Source: Stereocaulon alpinum
Taxonomy: Eukaryota; Ascomycota; Lecanoromycetes; Lecanorales; Stereocaulaceae
Assembly (NCBI GenBank): GCA_018257865.1
Contig: JAEUBA010000031.1
Span: forward strand, 186,001 to 250,000
Direction: 5' to 3'
DNA: 64,000 bases
Shown here: positions 34,367 through 45,773 of the stretch, piece after piece
Layout: each line of letters begins with the position of its first letter
Position numbering within the stretch: position 1 is the first letter of the stretch
The notes under the pieces: generated by a model
Database searches by the model: none
Told to the model about the DNA's origin: nothing
Seen by the model: the letters and a program-made list of their open reading frames with translations, nothing else
Translations under genes and position numbers: made by a program

Positions 34367-34858
34367 GATAATCGGCAATCATATGCCTGCAGATTCTAAG
34401 GGGGGCTGGACTGGCTGTAGCGGATGTTGGCGGGATCCACAAGCGGGTTCAATAATTACGAGCGTGGGCAGGGGTTTAAGCGGTTCCGGGGCCCTCTAGC
34501 CTAGCCAAGTTCGGTCAAAGCCCCAATATCAAGCTTTTCTTGCCGAGAATATTCCCCTTTTACCACATCATGCAGCTCTAGAGGGTTGACTATGAACGGT
34601 ATTTAGCTGTCTTGAGTATGGTGACTTGTTGGCGTCTCGTACCTGCCGAGTCATGCATGGCGCGTCCTCTTGGCTATTCTTGCTTACCTTTCATTCGTTG
34701 GGAGGACATTTGCATTGGTTCTCCACCTCTTCTTTCTACAGCGTTGCCTGTCGTTCGTCTTTTGTGTCGAAGTACGGGGCATGTTTATCTTTTGCACCCA
34801 CTCTCTTTATGTATTCGTAATATAACATAGTCACTCGCTTTCATCTTCACTTTTCATC

Positions 34859-37102
34859 ATGGGCATCACTTTTTCTTCCCCCGAAATACAGGACCTCCAC
34901 AACGCCAATGCAGGCCCAATTACATTCACAGAGTCCTACGCCTTTGCTGCAACTAATACCAAGGATTTTGGCATCCCCGCGACCATCACATACCCAAGTT
35001 AGTCGATGCCCATGTATTCTCCTACCCCGAGACATCCATAGCTTATCCTGCACGCTCCACAGCTACAGCCGTTTCTACCGACATAACTCCCTTCCTCAAC
35101 CTTCCTCAGAACACCAATGGCGCCCTTTTCACCTGCAACCCAATCCCATCCACCGACATCGCTGCCGGCTCAGTGTCAATTCTCTGCCCAGGCGCTTCAA
35201 ATTCCTACTTCTCCGTACCCGGCCTGGCAACACTGTCCTTCACAGCCGGAGATCATTCTGCACAATATGAGTTTGAGATCACGACGGTGCCGGCAGGGAT
35301 GGTTAAGAGGGACGCGACTGCCACAACAGGCACGGCGTCGGCCACCGTTACAAGTACAACATATCAGACGACTGTGACGCAAAGCGCGTCTGGTGCTGCG
35401 AGGAAGACTGTGCAGGGGAGTTGCCCTAGTACTACTGCTAGTGGTGTCTTTCCTTCTGGGTATACACCTTCTGGATCGGGTACTTACCCTTCAGGTTCTG
35501 GTTACTTTCCTTCTGGTAGCGGGTCTGGACCATCTGGATCTGGCAGCTATCCTTCGGCTTCTGGATCCTTTTCTTCAGGTTCTGGTTACTTTCCTTCTGG
35601 TAGTGGATCTCAACCATCTGGATCTGGCAGCTACCCTTCAGCTTCTGGATCCTCTTCACCAGGCTCAGTTGTCTACTCTTCAGGTTCCGGTTTTCTCCCT
35701 TCGAGCAGCGGACCTAACCAGTCTGGGTCCGGTATCTATCCTTCAGGCTCTGGTATCTTCCCTCCAGGCAACGGACCTAAATCATCAGGCTCTTCAGGCA
35801 ATGGGGGGCAAGGGGGATCTTATGGCTCGAGCACCGGGCCCAAGTACCCTACTGGCGGATCAGGCAATTCGAGCAGTTTAGGATCTGCTCGAGGCTCAGG
35901 GACAGGGTCGACATACCCTACTGGAGGATCTGGTAGCTCAGGGTCTGGTGGCTCAGGGTTCGGTGGCTCAGGAAGTGGTAGCTCTGGATCTGGTAGCTCA
36001 GGGTCTGGAGGTTCAGGAACTGGCGGTCCAGGCTCTAACGGTTCAGGCCCTAGTGGTTCAGGATCTAATGGTCCAGGGTCTGGCGGTTCAGAGTCCGGTG
36101 GACCAGGGTCTGGCAATGCTGGGAACTCACCAGGTTCAGGTTCAGGCTCCTCGTCAGGTGGATCGAATGAAAATGGAGGCAAGGTGGTCACTATCGTGGT
36201 CACGACCACCAGATACGTTTGCCCAACTTCGCCTCCTTCATGCGTCCCACACGAGCCTTTGCATAAGCGCTTTGCCGACGCATCTCCGGTCACTACCTCT
36301 CCAGTAAATTCCGGCGCAGGCGACATCACCTACGGTGGCCCCGATTTTACATTTTGCGAGAACTGTGCAAGGCACATAGAACTAGTCAAGAGGACCGCCA
36401 CTACTGGGACGAACAATGCGTGAGTAACTTCAACAGTCCGATATCTGGCGATCATGTAGCTTACAACCCTTTGACAGTGGCGCTGATGGGACCGCAACCG
36501 TAACTGTTACATCTCCTACGACTACAAAAACTGTCTATGGCAGCAACAGCACAACCACCATCACCACATACCCGGCCAGCTGCCATCTCCCATCCGGCAC
36601 TGGCACTGGCGGCTCAACGGGCCCAACATACTCGTCCAGTTCACAGTCAGCGTCAGCATCGTCCACGCACAGCACCTTGCCCACAACCTCCGCCAAATCA
36701 ACCTCCGCTACTTCAACTTCTGCCACAGCAACCTCATCTTGCGGCCCCGACTCCACCGCTGCACCCAATCCCAACCCACCAGCTGGTTCCATCTGCGGTA
36801 CCAACGGCCTCTTCACTCAAACCTCCGTATACGAAGGCGGGGCGTTCGCCGTAGCCTCAGCTAACGACTGTGCAACACTTTGTGTACAGAACCCCTTGTG
36901 TGAGACTTTCTCCTACAACGTGGACTTTGGTGGATTGTGCGACTTCTACGGCAACACCTTAGCCGAGGGAGGATTCGATCCCAACGCTGTTGGCGGCGTG
37001 CCTTTCTATGATCGTGCTTGCTTTGTTTGTGCGGGGGCCAGTGGCGGGAATGCACCGGCTGGAAAAAGGGGCTTAGGGGTACGGGGGGCCAGGGTTGTTT
37101 GA
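34859..37102 (+). CDS. Ser/Gly-repeat surface-type protein with Cys-rich (PAN/Apple-like) tail
   Basis: Three exons, 34859..34997, 35042..36419 and 36478..37102, give about 713 residues; junctions are in frame. The N-terminal 140 residues are an unrecognised, probably beta-rich domain (SVSILCPGASNSYFSVPG, AGDHSAQYEFEI). Residues about 190-440 are degenerate GSG/PSGSG repeats, first Pro/Tyr-containing (FPSGSG, YPSASG), then almost pure Gly-Ser. Thr-rich linkers follow (TVTVTSPTTTKTV). The C-terminal part has six or more cysteines in a PAN/Apple-like pattern: GTNGLFTQTSVYEGG, ANDCATLCVQNPLCETFSYN, GLCDFYGNTL. The composition suits a cell-wall or secreted protein, but the chosen ATG has no signal peptide, so a missed upstream exon is possible. 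Dibasic KR sites flank the repeat region. Confidence 0.7.
35440..36150 (+). repeat. Coding minisatellite for Gly/Ser repeats
   Basis: Degenerate tandem units of about 18-60 bp encode PSGSG-x-(Y/F)-PS and then GSGGSG runs. The repeat lies wholly inside exon 2 of the Ser/Gly-repeat gene and keeps the frame. Confidence 0.85.
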
Positions 37103-37821
37103 GTGAGGGAATGATAATATATGAGTATAGGTACTAAAAGAAAGATATAATATATAGTATTTAGTCTATATACCTTAAGCCTGTTTGCTGAAGCTCGGCA
37201 AAAAAATACTGATAATATGTTCGTTGCATGCTTGCGCCGATAATAAACATGCGCTGCTGCAAGCAAAACCTCCCAGTCTGCGCGTCCACAGCTCCGTAAC
37301 CTTGTCTCTTGAGGCAAACCTGCGTTACGCCCAATGTGAATCTCTTACCTTGAATTCTGTCTCTAAGAGTCGGTATCTGGCGTAGCTACATCTATACAAC
37401 CCAGCCAAGCAAGAATCCGTCCATCTGACTAGTGCCGGTCTAGCTATCTCTGTCTAGAGCCTTGGCACCAGTCTAAGGATCGGCAACTCTACGAGATGTG
37501 TTTACCCTTTTCGATTCCACCAATATCTGCATCACTGCGTTTGTGTATAGAAAGACTCATATAGACGCTTGATATATCAGAGTATACGACCATGGTAGTG
37601 TATGGGCTGCTGCGACGGCGCGCATTTCTCCAACTACCCAAAGATATAGTTCATCATCGAAACTATTCGGCCGCGCCTCGAATGGACGCTTGGTCCGCCT
37701 GAGAAGACATTGTACGTATTCGTAGACTTGGGACCGCTTTCAGGAGACCCTTCGCGTCTCTGTTCTCCTTCCTAACCAAGAGCATGGACAAGAAGTACAG
37801 TGCTTACATTAGCGCAGGAGT
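37103..37821. other. Intergenic
   Basis: Between two plus-strand genes. AT-rich 3' region of the Ser/Gly gene (37110-37180). No other feature is supported. Confidence 0.5.
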
Positions 37822-39439
37822 ATGGCTTGGCGGCCATCACTACCCAAATTGAGGTCGCTTAAATCCAAGACAAGATCATTTCAGCTACGACGATATCACA
37901 TATTGATCGTTTTCGTTGTAATAGTGTTCTTCTGGTGGAAATACACAGCTGGCCTGGCAAAGTTGTTTCGCCTCATTCATGCTCAAATTTCATATATCTG
38001 ACCGTGCTCAAAACAGGTTCTACTGCGGGGACCCAGCACGGCCACCATCATCACTGAGTGAACGGCAAAGAGCTCAGCAAGGGACTCCAGACGACCTTGC
38101 AAACCCTCACGATCCCATCATCGTAGAATCAGACTCCATATACAACATCAACCTGAATACGGCTGAGGCAGCCGAGGAGCGCCCAAGAATACTGATACTA
38201 ACACCATTGCGAGATGCAGCACCGCATCTCGCCACGCATTTCGAATTGCTCTCACAACTTACCTACCCGCATCATGCAATAGATCTAGCTTTCCTAATCG
38301 GAGACTCTACCGACGACACTCTAGACGTGCTCCGAAGGGAGATAATCAAACTACAAGAAAAGACCAATCCTGCAAAATTCCGCACTGCAAAGATCGTTCA
38401 AAAAGACTTTGGTGCCAATTTCGATCAGAGCGTTGATGACCGGCACAGCTTTCACGCGCAAGGGACGCGGCGGCGAGGGATCGGTCGTGCGCGAAATTAC
38501 TTGCTGTATGCGGCGTTGAAGCCAGAGCACTCGTGGGTTTATTGGAGAGATGTTGATATTGTTGAGAACCCGCCGGATATTATTGAGGAGTTTATGGCGC
38601 ATGATAAGGACGTTTTAGTGCCGAGTAGGTCATTGCAGAGCAATCTAATCTGTAGTCGGGGTGCTGCTGACAGGCGTAGACATTTGGTTTCATAGGTTAG
38701 ACAAGAAGGGCAAAGACATTCAAGGCAGATGTAAGTACCACCTACTCCATGTCCATATAGCCCTACAACAACTGACACACCACAACACGCACAGACGACT
38801 ACAACTCCTGGCAAGAATCCTGGCGCGGTCGCCGCCTAGCATCCCGCCTCCCCAAAGACACAATCCTCGCCGAAGGCATGCCCCCCCTCCCCCCCCTCCC
38901 CTCCTCTCCCAACACCGCCTAACCATCCCACACTAACTAACACCCCTGATCTCATCTCTCCAGGCTACAAAGAATACCGCACCCACCGCAAATACCTCGC
39001 ATGGATGACATCCTGGCGCAACGACCCAAAACGAGAAGTGCATCTAGACGGCATCGGCGGCGTAAACATACTCGTAAAAGCCGAGCTGCACAGATCAGGT
39101 ACCCTCCTCCTTCCCCACCCATTTCCCCCCTTTCCACCATCCTACCCCTACCCCACACAAAACTCCCCTCCTTACTAACCCCCATTTACCCCCCAAGTAC
39201 TAACCCTCACAGGAATAAACTTCCCCCCCTACGCCTTCGAAAACCAAGCCGACACCGAAGGTTTCGCAGCCATGGCTCGGCGGGCTGGATATGGCGTGTA
39301 CGGTTTACCGCATTATGTAGTGTGGCACGTTGACACGGAGGAGAAGGAGGGGAATCTAAAGGGGAATCGGGCTGTTATCGAGGCGAAGGAGAGGGAGGCG
39401 CAGGCGCGCGAGAAGAAAGAGAAGAAGGAGATGATATAG
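37822..39439 (+). CDS. Anp1/Van1/Mnn9-family mannosyltransferase
   Basis: Six exons: 37822..37961, 38017..38624, 38674..38730, 38795..38875, 38964..39098 and 39213..39439, giving 415 residues with every phase consistent. The N-terminus is a short basic tail and one transmembrane anchor (YHILIVFVVIVFFWW), the type II topology of Golgi glycosyltransferases. Family marks include ILILTPLRDAAPHL, GRARNYLLYAALKPEHSWVYW, the metal/nucleotide DxD motif in WRDVDIVENPP, AHDKDVLVP, HLDGIGGVNILVKAELHRSG and GLPHYVVWHVD. These proteins extend the alpha-1,6-mannose backbone of cell-wall mannan in M-Pol complexes. The fourth intron (38876-38963) starts GCATGC and contains no GT at all, so it is a GC-AG intron. 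The C-terminus is a charged KE-rich helix. Confidence 0.92.
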
Positions 39440-40375
39440 TATAGTAGCGTTTTGGGTGCATGGTATCGTGTATCTGTGGAGTATATATCCATAATCCGTC
39501 TTCTTCGAAATATATATACAAGACCTATCCGAGAAGCTCACTCACTCTAATCCACCTCCCATACCATCCATCCATCCATCCCCTCAATACCCACAAATCC
39601 CACCTACTAAATCCCCCCAAACTCCCCCGAAACCCCACCAAATCCCCTATACCTCCCCCCTACCTTCTACTCAACCTATAATAACCCCTCCTAAACCTAC
39701 AATTGATATCTACCCGCCCACCTACCTACCTGCCATAACAAATATTAAGACCCTGAAGTAAATTAATTAAATCTAGAATATATAAAAGTAACTTATTAAA
39801 CCAAATCAGATACAGATTAGCCTAGTCCTAAAATTCGGACCAGATGCTGGGTGAGATATCCTCAATCTAACCCCTTACTCCCCTCCTTCGTTTGGGGCTG
39901 GAGTTGTGTGTGGATGGTGGATGGTGGTATTGGTAGGTAAGAAGGGGGGGTTTATCTACGTAGGGCGGGAAGGATAGGATAGTGTAGTATAGTAGGATCG
40001 GGCGTTTGAGGTGGGGTGAGGTGAGGTGAGGTGGGAGTTATTAGGGGAGAGGGGGAGAGTATGGTAAAGTGATATAGGGTTTGAAGCTGGGTTAGCATAG
40101 TTATGAGAGAGCGGAGAGATATGACAAGCAGCTGGGTATATGCTTATGCTGTTTTAGGTCAAGTGGAGAGCAGTGGGTAGGATGTCTGATTGGTGCACGT
40201 GGGAGTACGGATCAGGATGACGTGTGTATCAGATGGGAAGAGAGTTAGCGAAAGGGCAAAAGCCTATATGTGAAAAGATGCTATTGCTATCTATCTAATG
40301 GAAGAGACATGACCTGATGACCAATGAGTTGCTGGGAGTATCCCTAAAGACTATACTTGCCTGGATCAGCTCGCA
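39440..40375. other. Intergenic, strongly strand-biased composition
   Basis: C-rich on the plus strand at 39541-39720 (CCATCCATCCATCC and similar), AT-rich at 39740-39800, then G-rich at 39890-40090, including GGTGA repeats. No gene or RNA gene is seen. Confidence 0.5.
40008..40034. repeat. GAGGT/GGTGA short tandem repeat
   Basis: Four near-perfect 5-bp GGTGA-type units in a G-rich stretch. Confidence 0.8.
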
Positions 40376-41653
40376 TCAACCTCGCCAAGCAACAGCATGT
40401 TCCCTAGTGAACCATGGCCAACAATTCTCATCATCCTCATTAACCCCACCAGGCCAAAAACATTCCTCACTACACTCAACAGTGCGCCCAGCCCTCTCAA
40501 AGCGTTCGCAGAGCGTAGCACTCAAACCCTGCCAGGGCTTTTCACGAGTAACTGGTTCCTCGATGCGGAGTGACTCCAAGCTGTCACTATGTTGCTCTAG
40601 GAATGCAAGCAAGGAGGTTGATCGGAGAAGCACATTGTAGAGATTAATCTGTCGAAGCCTTGGCCACTGTGCGTCAGCGAGGATGGGGAACATGTCAATC
40701 CAGGCACACTCCATCTCCTGCAAACCCACGAAGTCTGGTCTGAACGTCTTAAAGTCCTGGGCTATCACCAGCGTTGTCAAATTTTCTGCCCCTGCCAAAA
40801 ATGGCGCGAGCTTCCACTTGGGCTTCTTGCTTTCGTCCGTATGTGTGAATTGGAAGGACTCCGCGAACTTATAGCGAAAGCCGAGTATTAGAGTGGTTAG
40901 CTGGCTCATCACTGGGACAGGATACATTTGGTCCTCGAGGATTTGTCGATATTCGCGCAGCTCGAGCCTTGTAATCTGTATCTGGTTGTGGTGTAAGACG
41001 CGGAGCGCAAAGCTGAGATGACAGTTCCAGCCTTGGTTACCTTGTCCTATCACATGACGGGAAGCTTGAAGGCCGGTCTCTCGCTCTGTTCTCTTGATCT
41101 TTGGCCCCGGCATCCACTCTTCTGTGGGGCCGGCCATATGTATGGCTCGGAGATTAGGCAACGGGAGTACCATCAAAGGCGTCCCGCCCTCTGAAGTGTA
41201 CATGATCTCTTCTATGTCCTGCTCGCCATTGCACCAGCGACAATATCTTTGGAAGCGCTGGCGGGTTCCAAGCACTACGTCAAGCTCGGGATCATTGAGA
41301 GATTCCATAAGTATAGCGACTTGGCCTGCTCGATTTCCTAAGCGCTCCTTCATTCTGATTGTCTTTGAGGTTTCCTTCCAAACCTCGAATTCACCAAGTC
41401 CGGAGGCAGGAGTGAGAGTAGCAACGTCCACCTTTTGGACCAGTGGTGCTAGATGGGGAGATGCAGCAATAAGCTCGAGCTTGTGCCAGCTATCGGGATG
41501 CTGGAAGATTATGAGCCTCCTGTACAAGTGTTGTGCTGCTATATCGGCGAGGCGCCTGTCGACAAGCCTGAGAGCCTTGAGGGACTCAGGATCGTCAACG
41601 AAGAAGTCAAGGACTTCATGGAGAAGTTCTGATGATAAAGTGTCCATAGTCAT
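40376..41653 (-). CDS. F-box protein
   Basis: Single-exon minus-strand gene, 425 residues from MTMDTLSSELLHEVLDFF. The first 50 residues form an F-box: LSSELLHEVLDFFVDDPESL, then LRLVDRRLADIAAQHLYRRL. The rest is divergent, Leu-rich and probably helical/LRR-like (LPNLRAIHMAGP, LTTLILGFRYKF, WPRLRQINLYNVLLRS). F-box proteins select substrates for SCF ubiquitin ligases through Skp1 binding; the target is unknown. It ends with the Trp-rich NCWPWFTREHAVAWRG. Such single-exon F-box genes are numerous and variable in filamentous fungi. Confidence 0.82.
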   Translation of the reverse strand: MTMDTLSSELLHEVLDFFVDDPESLKALRLVDRRLADIAAQHLYRRLIIFQHPDSWHKLELIAASPHLAPLVQKVDVATLTPASGLGEFEVWKETSKTIRMKERLGNRAGQVAILMESLNDPELDVVLGTRQRFQRYCRWCNGEQDIEEIMYTSEGGTPLMVLPLPNLRAIHMAGPTEEWMPGPKIKRTERETGLQASRHVIGQGNQGWNCHLSFALRVLHHNQIQITRLELREYRQILEDQMYPVPVMSQLTTLILGFRYKFAESFQFTHTDESKKPKWKLAPFLAGAENLTTLVIAQDFKTFRPDFVGLQEMECAWIDMFPILADAQWPRLRQINLYNVLLRSTSLLAFLEQHSDSLESLRIEEPVTREKPWQGLSATLCERFERAGRTVECSEECFWPGGVNEDDENCWPWFTREHAVAWRG

Positions 41654-42347
41654 AGTGTGTGATATGATGAGTAGGTCTTTATTACTGGAGTGATGATGAA
41701 AGTAGGTACTGCTGATATGAGGAGCGGATCTTGCAATACTGTCAAGGAAGGTTGGTGAACAAGAGGTGGATATATGTGAGAGATCGCTAGTCCTCTATCA
41801 AGTTCTGGGATGACACACAAGACTGTTGTGTACCTTGGGACCCCCAAGACCCTATTCGGTGGCGTCGTCACAAGGCACGTGGAGGTACAAGACTTCATAT
41901 GCTCTTACTGGAAGCGAGAGACCTCTATATATGACACCTCGGACCAATCCAATAGCCCGGATTCGCCGCCACCAGAGCAGCAAATGCGAACCTCAAGCGC
42001 AAGTGACACCACGTGAATAGTATAGTTGATCCGAACACGTATAGAATTGATTGTTCAACAAATGGGAGTGCTCCAATATCTTTCAGTGTCCAGGTCAGCA
42101 GACTCCACAACAAAGTACTTGATACGAATATCCATATGAAACGTAGGTGACACCCGCTGCGTTCGTGTAACAGCCTTTTTAGGGTATATATCGCGATGTC
42201 ATACTTACGCGCAGCACCATCCATTGAACTATGCCATTACTGCCCGAGTATCATCTTATGCGTGTCAAAGAATTCGTTCTCGCAGCAGTCCGAGTCTCAA
42301 TAACTTGCCATGTGACGCCCCTCACTTCGTTTGTAGTTAAGCCAACA
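41654..42347. other. Intergenic
   Basis: A minus-strand ATG frame at 42224-41925 (99 residues) has two hydrophobic segments (IWIFVSSTLLWSLLTW, ILYVFGSTILFTW). A GTAAGT donor five codons after its ATG makes a spliced alternative possible. I cannot support it as a gene. Confidence 0.4.
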
Positions 42348-44507
42348 TCAAGCAAAGAAGTGACTACCCGACCATCTCAGCTGTTCAAGTAGCTTCCTGT
42401 CAGCATGATCACCAGGATCCGTGATTCCCAAGAATGCCTTCTCATTAGCCTCGCACACTGTATCCTTCGCAGGTAATCTCCCAGTCTGGAAATACTCCCG
42501 GACATGCTTCGCCATACACAACGACGGCGCAGTGAAGACACAATGACCCTCACCGTCGGTTGCTAGAACGGCAGATCCTGGGAAGCGGGCGGACATCGTA
42601 TGAGCACTTTGCGTCAGGGTCAGCGATCGGCGTAAGTGTCTAGGAGTGTAGGCCTTACTTTCGAATTGGCGTAACAGGATCCCTCGTATTCCCGATGAAC
42701 ATCATCGGATGAGCCGTGTCGCCGGCAAAAGGACCCGGAAACCGCCATGTAGGCTTGATGTCCCATGCAACGCAGCTCAAGCGAACGGAAGCCCACCATT
42801 CACCGATCAACGAACTCTGATTGCGGAGCTTTGCAGCGTACTCTACAGATTCGTCGCGGCTCATGCCGTATGTAGAATTGCCGTCTGTGCAACGAATAGC
42901 TATCGAAGTCTCCTCGAGTGAGATACCAGGAGGATTGGCACAGGAGGGAGTATAAGGCAAAGCGTCATGACATTCCGGCGGAGGTGTTAAGACTTGCTGT
43001 TCCTGCTGTTTCAGCATGGCGAAGGAGCTGCCATTGCGGTACTCAAGATCGACTAGGAGCTGGGCGAGGCTGGACCAGTACTGAAGGGGCGTGTAGACTG
43101 CACCTGCTATTCTTGACCTCAAGTCAGAGTATGTGATAAGGTCTGGTGCGAGCGCTCCACGAGCCGGCACACCGATCGGGTTTTTTCTGAGTGCCTCAAC
43201 AATGTGCTTGAATCTCTCCTTGATCTTGTCCTTGCCACCAAAAGTGTACAGAGCACACTTCTCGGGTCCAGCTGCGTCACAGTAATCACAAAAGCTGTCG
43301 AGTATTTTATCAGTATCTTGAAGGTTCTTAAGCCACTCACCGCGATAGTAATCTGGAGCATCAACGACTCCGTCAAGGATTGCACGCTCAACGCGATGAG
43401 GTTGCATGGCCGCAAGAGTGGTTCCGACAATAGTACCATAGGAAAGACCCCAGAACAAAATTCGCTCTTCACCCTCCCGCCATTTGCTTCTGTTCTTGAT
43501 GGCGAAAGCTTCTTGCTTGGATTCCTCCGTCCAATCATCTGTAGGTCGTACCACTGAAGACAACGCTTGTTCTTCGCGCCACCTCCCATGCTGCTCAATC
43601 ACTTCAACAATGTCCCTTACAAAGGGAGCGGTGTTCATGTGGAAAGCGATCTCGGACTCAGGCAGATTGCTATGCTTTAACCTTTCAGAACATCCCTCAC
43701 CCAAAGCTTTGTATCTGGCCCACATGTTTGCAAATGCACTGTCAGAACTGTTGATTATACCTTGCGCGTCTGATTGCAACGCCCAGATCTTTCTAGATGC
43801 CATAGTCGGAAAGCATGAGATACGCGGCGTAGTATTGTTGACACCACGAGGATCCATACCGAGTACGTCGTAATATTTGGGTGAATCGGATTTGTTGTGT
43901 TCAATATCTGATATGTCAAGGTTGGAATCCACAATCATTTGGACAGTCTTGCCGTGATTGAGGACAAAGCTGACTCCTGATGAGCCAGGTCCACCAGTCT
44001 GAAGGTACAGTAGTCCGCCATATCGAGCATCCGTGACAGGTACTCTCGCTGGTAATTTGGCGATTGCGAGGTTGACCCGAGGGCCATCAGGATCAGTGCT
44101 GTTCCAATCCATAGGGACGTCGAGTCTTGCACATTGGAATCCATTGAAGCAATCATGGTATTCGAGTTCTCTTCTCGGTTGGATCTTGAAAGATGTTATC
44201 AGATCTCCGTTCTGCTAGGGAGAGCCGAATGTCTTACCCTATTCCATGGCTCGGTCAATCCAGCTTCCAAGTCGGGCTTGCCATCACTCTGGCTCTGCTC
44301 CGAGGCTTCCAAGTATCCTAGCCAGGGCTGGCAACTCATCCAAGCACCAGAGAAGCTGGAGGTTAACCAGCTACTTAGTATGGCAACAGCAGCAAAGACC
44401 ATTAATCGCCGAATCCATGCAATTGTCACAATTTCGGGAACGAGATCTGACGCTCTTTCATCACTAGATACAGGATCCCGATTCAGATCAACCCGACTTT
44501 TCGTCAT
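42348..44507 (-). CDS. Membrane-anchored TAP-like alpha/beta hydrolase (putative peptidase)
   Basis: Three exons on the minus strand, 44507-44238, 44184-42659 and 42606-42348, give 684 residues. Junctions join WNR to IQPRRELEYHDC and TPIRN to AHTMSARFPG in frame. A single N-terminal hydrophobic segment (RLMVFAAVAILSSWLTSSF) acts as signal-anchor. The hydrolase has the oxyanion-hole region LQTGGPGSSGVSF, the nucleophile in FWGLSYGTIVG, aspartate in GNTRDPVTP and histidine in GEGHCVFTAPS. The C-terminal TAP-like domain follows the family pattern. Relatives are tripeptidyl aminopeptidase-type or other proteases (S33). The conserved start CFNGFQCARLDVPMDW is typical. Several cysteines in the lid suggest an extracytoplasmic location. 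The substrate is unknown. Confidence 0.88.
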
Positions 44508-45773
44508 CGTTCTGGGTTTGGCACGTATAGCTAGAGTGTCAAATTTGGGGGTGGTCGTATGCCTCTCCCCCTCCTTCCGGCAATGTAAATATTTAGGCAA
44601 CCAACGCCGGACGATAGCTATCTAAAAAGAATTGAAACCTCATCAAGGTTTAGTTTGTCGCCCATAGCATGTCGTGAAGCATGCACTTATCGCAAATTCA
44701 TGACAAGCAATTCCAGCTTGCTCAAACAATGAATGTGGAATAGAATGATGACGAGATACAGCTCCAAAACGGGTCAGCTTGGCGCTAATGCACGCCAGTG
44801 ACAGGGTATGTCAGACGTTGTACAGGCGCAGGAAATGCAGTAGATTTCTGAAATGGCCTTTACGAAGTTCTGACTTACACAAATGCTCCAAGTTTGGGTC
44901 ACGAGTGGTAAAGACAGCCATGTTGGTTTTACATCCAAGCTAGAATTCTCGACCTTAAAAGCCTGCCAGTCCCATTAGTCGAGTGTTGCCACTGACATGC
45001 TCAATTCAAAGGACTGCCCATTAGTTTGGGAAGGATTCGGAACGTGGATCCAAATTGGCAAACGATTTCGATGAGTTTTGACTGTAGTAGGTCTCGCCTC
45101 TATTGCTCTGGCTGTTGCTGATTACGATGAAGTCGTCTGAAATACAGAGACCGTCTAGTACGTCCTGGATGAGACCGAAGAAGATCTGTGTCTCCTGAAG
45201 AGCTTCGGATGTCTCTCAGGGCAGGGTAAGATAAGACATCTTGCGAATCCAGCAGAGTATCTGGCCTAGTCGTCACGTGATTTTTGGCTTCTCGAGGGTA
45301 ATGCGTTAGGAATGCTGACCATCGTTGGGCTATGGCAAACAAAGGCTGTTGAGGGGTCTGCATTCTGCTTTCCTTTGCAAGGAGCATTTGAGAATTGGCT
45401 GATATATCTTGGCGTTCTAGGTGAGGCACAACTTCCTCTACGGATGCCACATTTCTGACAGCTTTGAGGCTCAACTCCACCTCTCACCCTCACAAACTCT
45501 AATCCTTCCATATGTTTACCTCATGTTTTCCAGGTTTCGCTGTCATAGAACTTTAAGTAGAACAGTAGTAGCCACCTAGGTCATATTGCACAAGATATCA
45601 TGCCCAAATGCTAATATTCCTTGGCGTCCTACTCATAAGATGAGACTAACCTTTCCGATCAAGAGACATTATCAGATGACGATTGACTGCTGTCCAGTGA
45701 CCAATTGCACATTTAGATACATTGCAGCACTTCCTCACTTCTTCAATCCCTCGCCTCAGGCAAACGATACACA
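44508..45773. other. Divergent intergenic region, about 1.3 kb
   Basis: This should hold the promoters of the TAP-like hydrolase and the M18 peptidase. A minus-strand frame near 45480-45100 lacks an ATG at its start and has no domain. No RNA gene is seen. Confidence 0.45.

Larger units (their letters stand above)
33811..34858. other. Intergenic, about 1 kb, with short repeats
   Basis: No gene is supported. It holds a 13-bp perfect tandem repeat (AATACATGTGATC twice, 34267-34292) and a 9-bp perfect inverted repeat (CAAAATGAG, 5-bp spacer, CTCATTTTG, 34344-34366). Both could be regulator sites upstream of the Ser/Gly-rich gene. A frame near 34650 (MHGASSWLFLLTFHS) looks like a signal peptide but cannot be joined to the next gene with confidence. 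Confidence 0.5.

Noticed and set aside
35820..36329. Pro/Glu-rich minus-strand frame of 169 residues
   Set aside because: It is the antisense shadow of the Gly/Ser repeat coding region.
41925..42224. Minus-strand 99-residue frame with two hydrophobic segments
   Set aside because: A strong splice donor lies five codons after the ATG and no family is recognised, so coding status cannot be supported.
45100..45480. Minus-strand 126-residue frame before the M18 gene
   Set aside because: It begins at a GTG codon, has no internal domain and probably lies in the promoter region.
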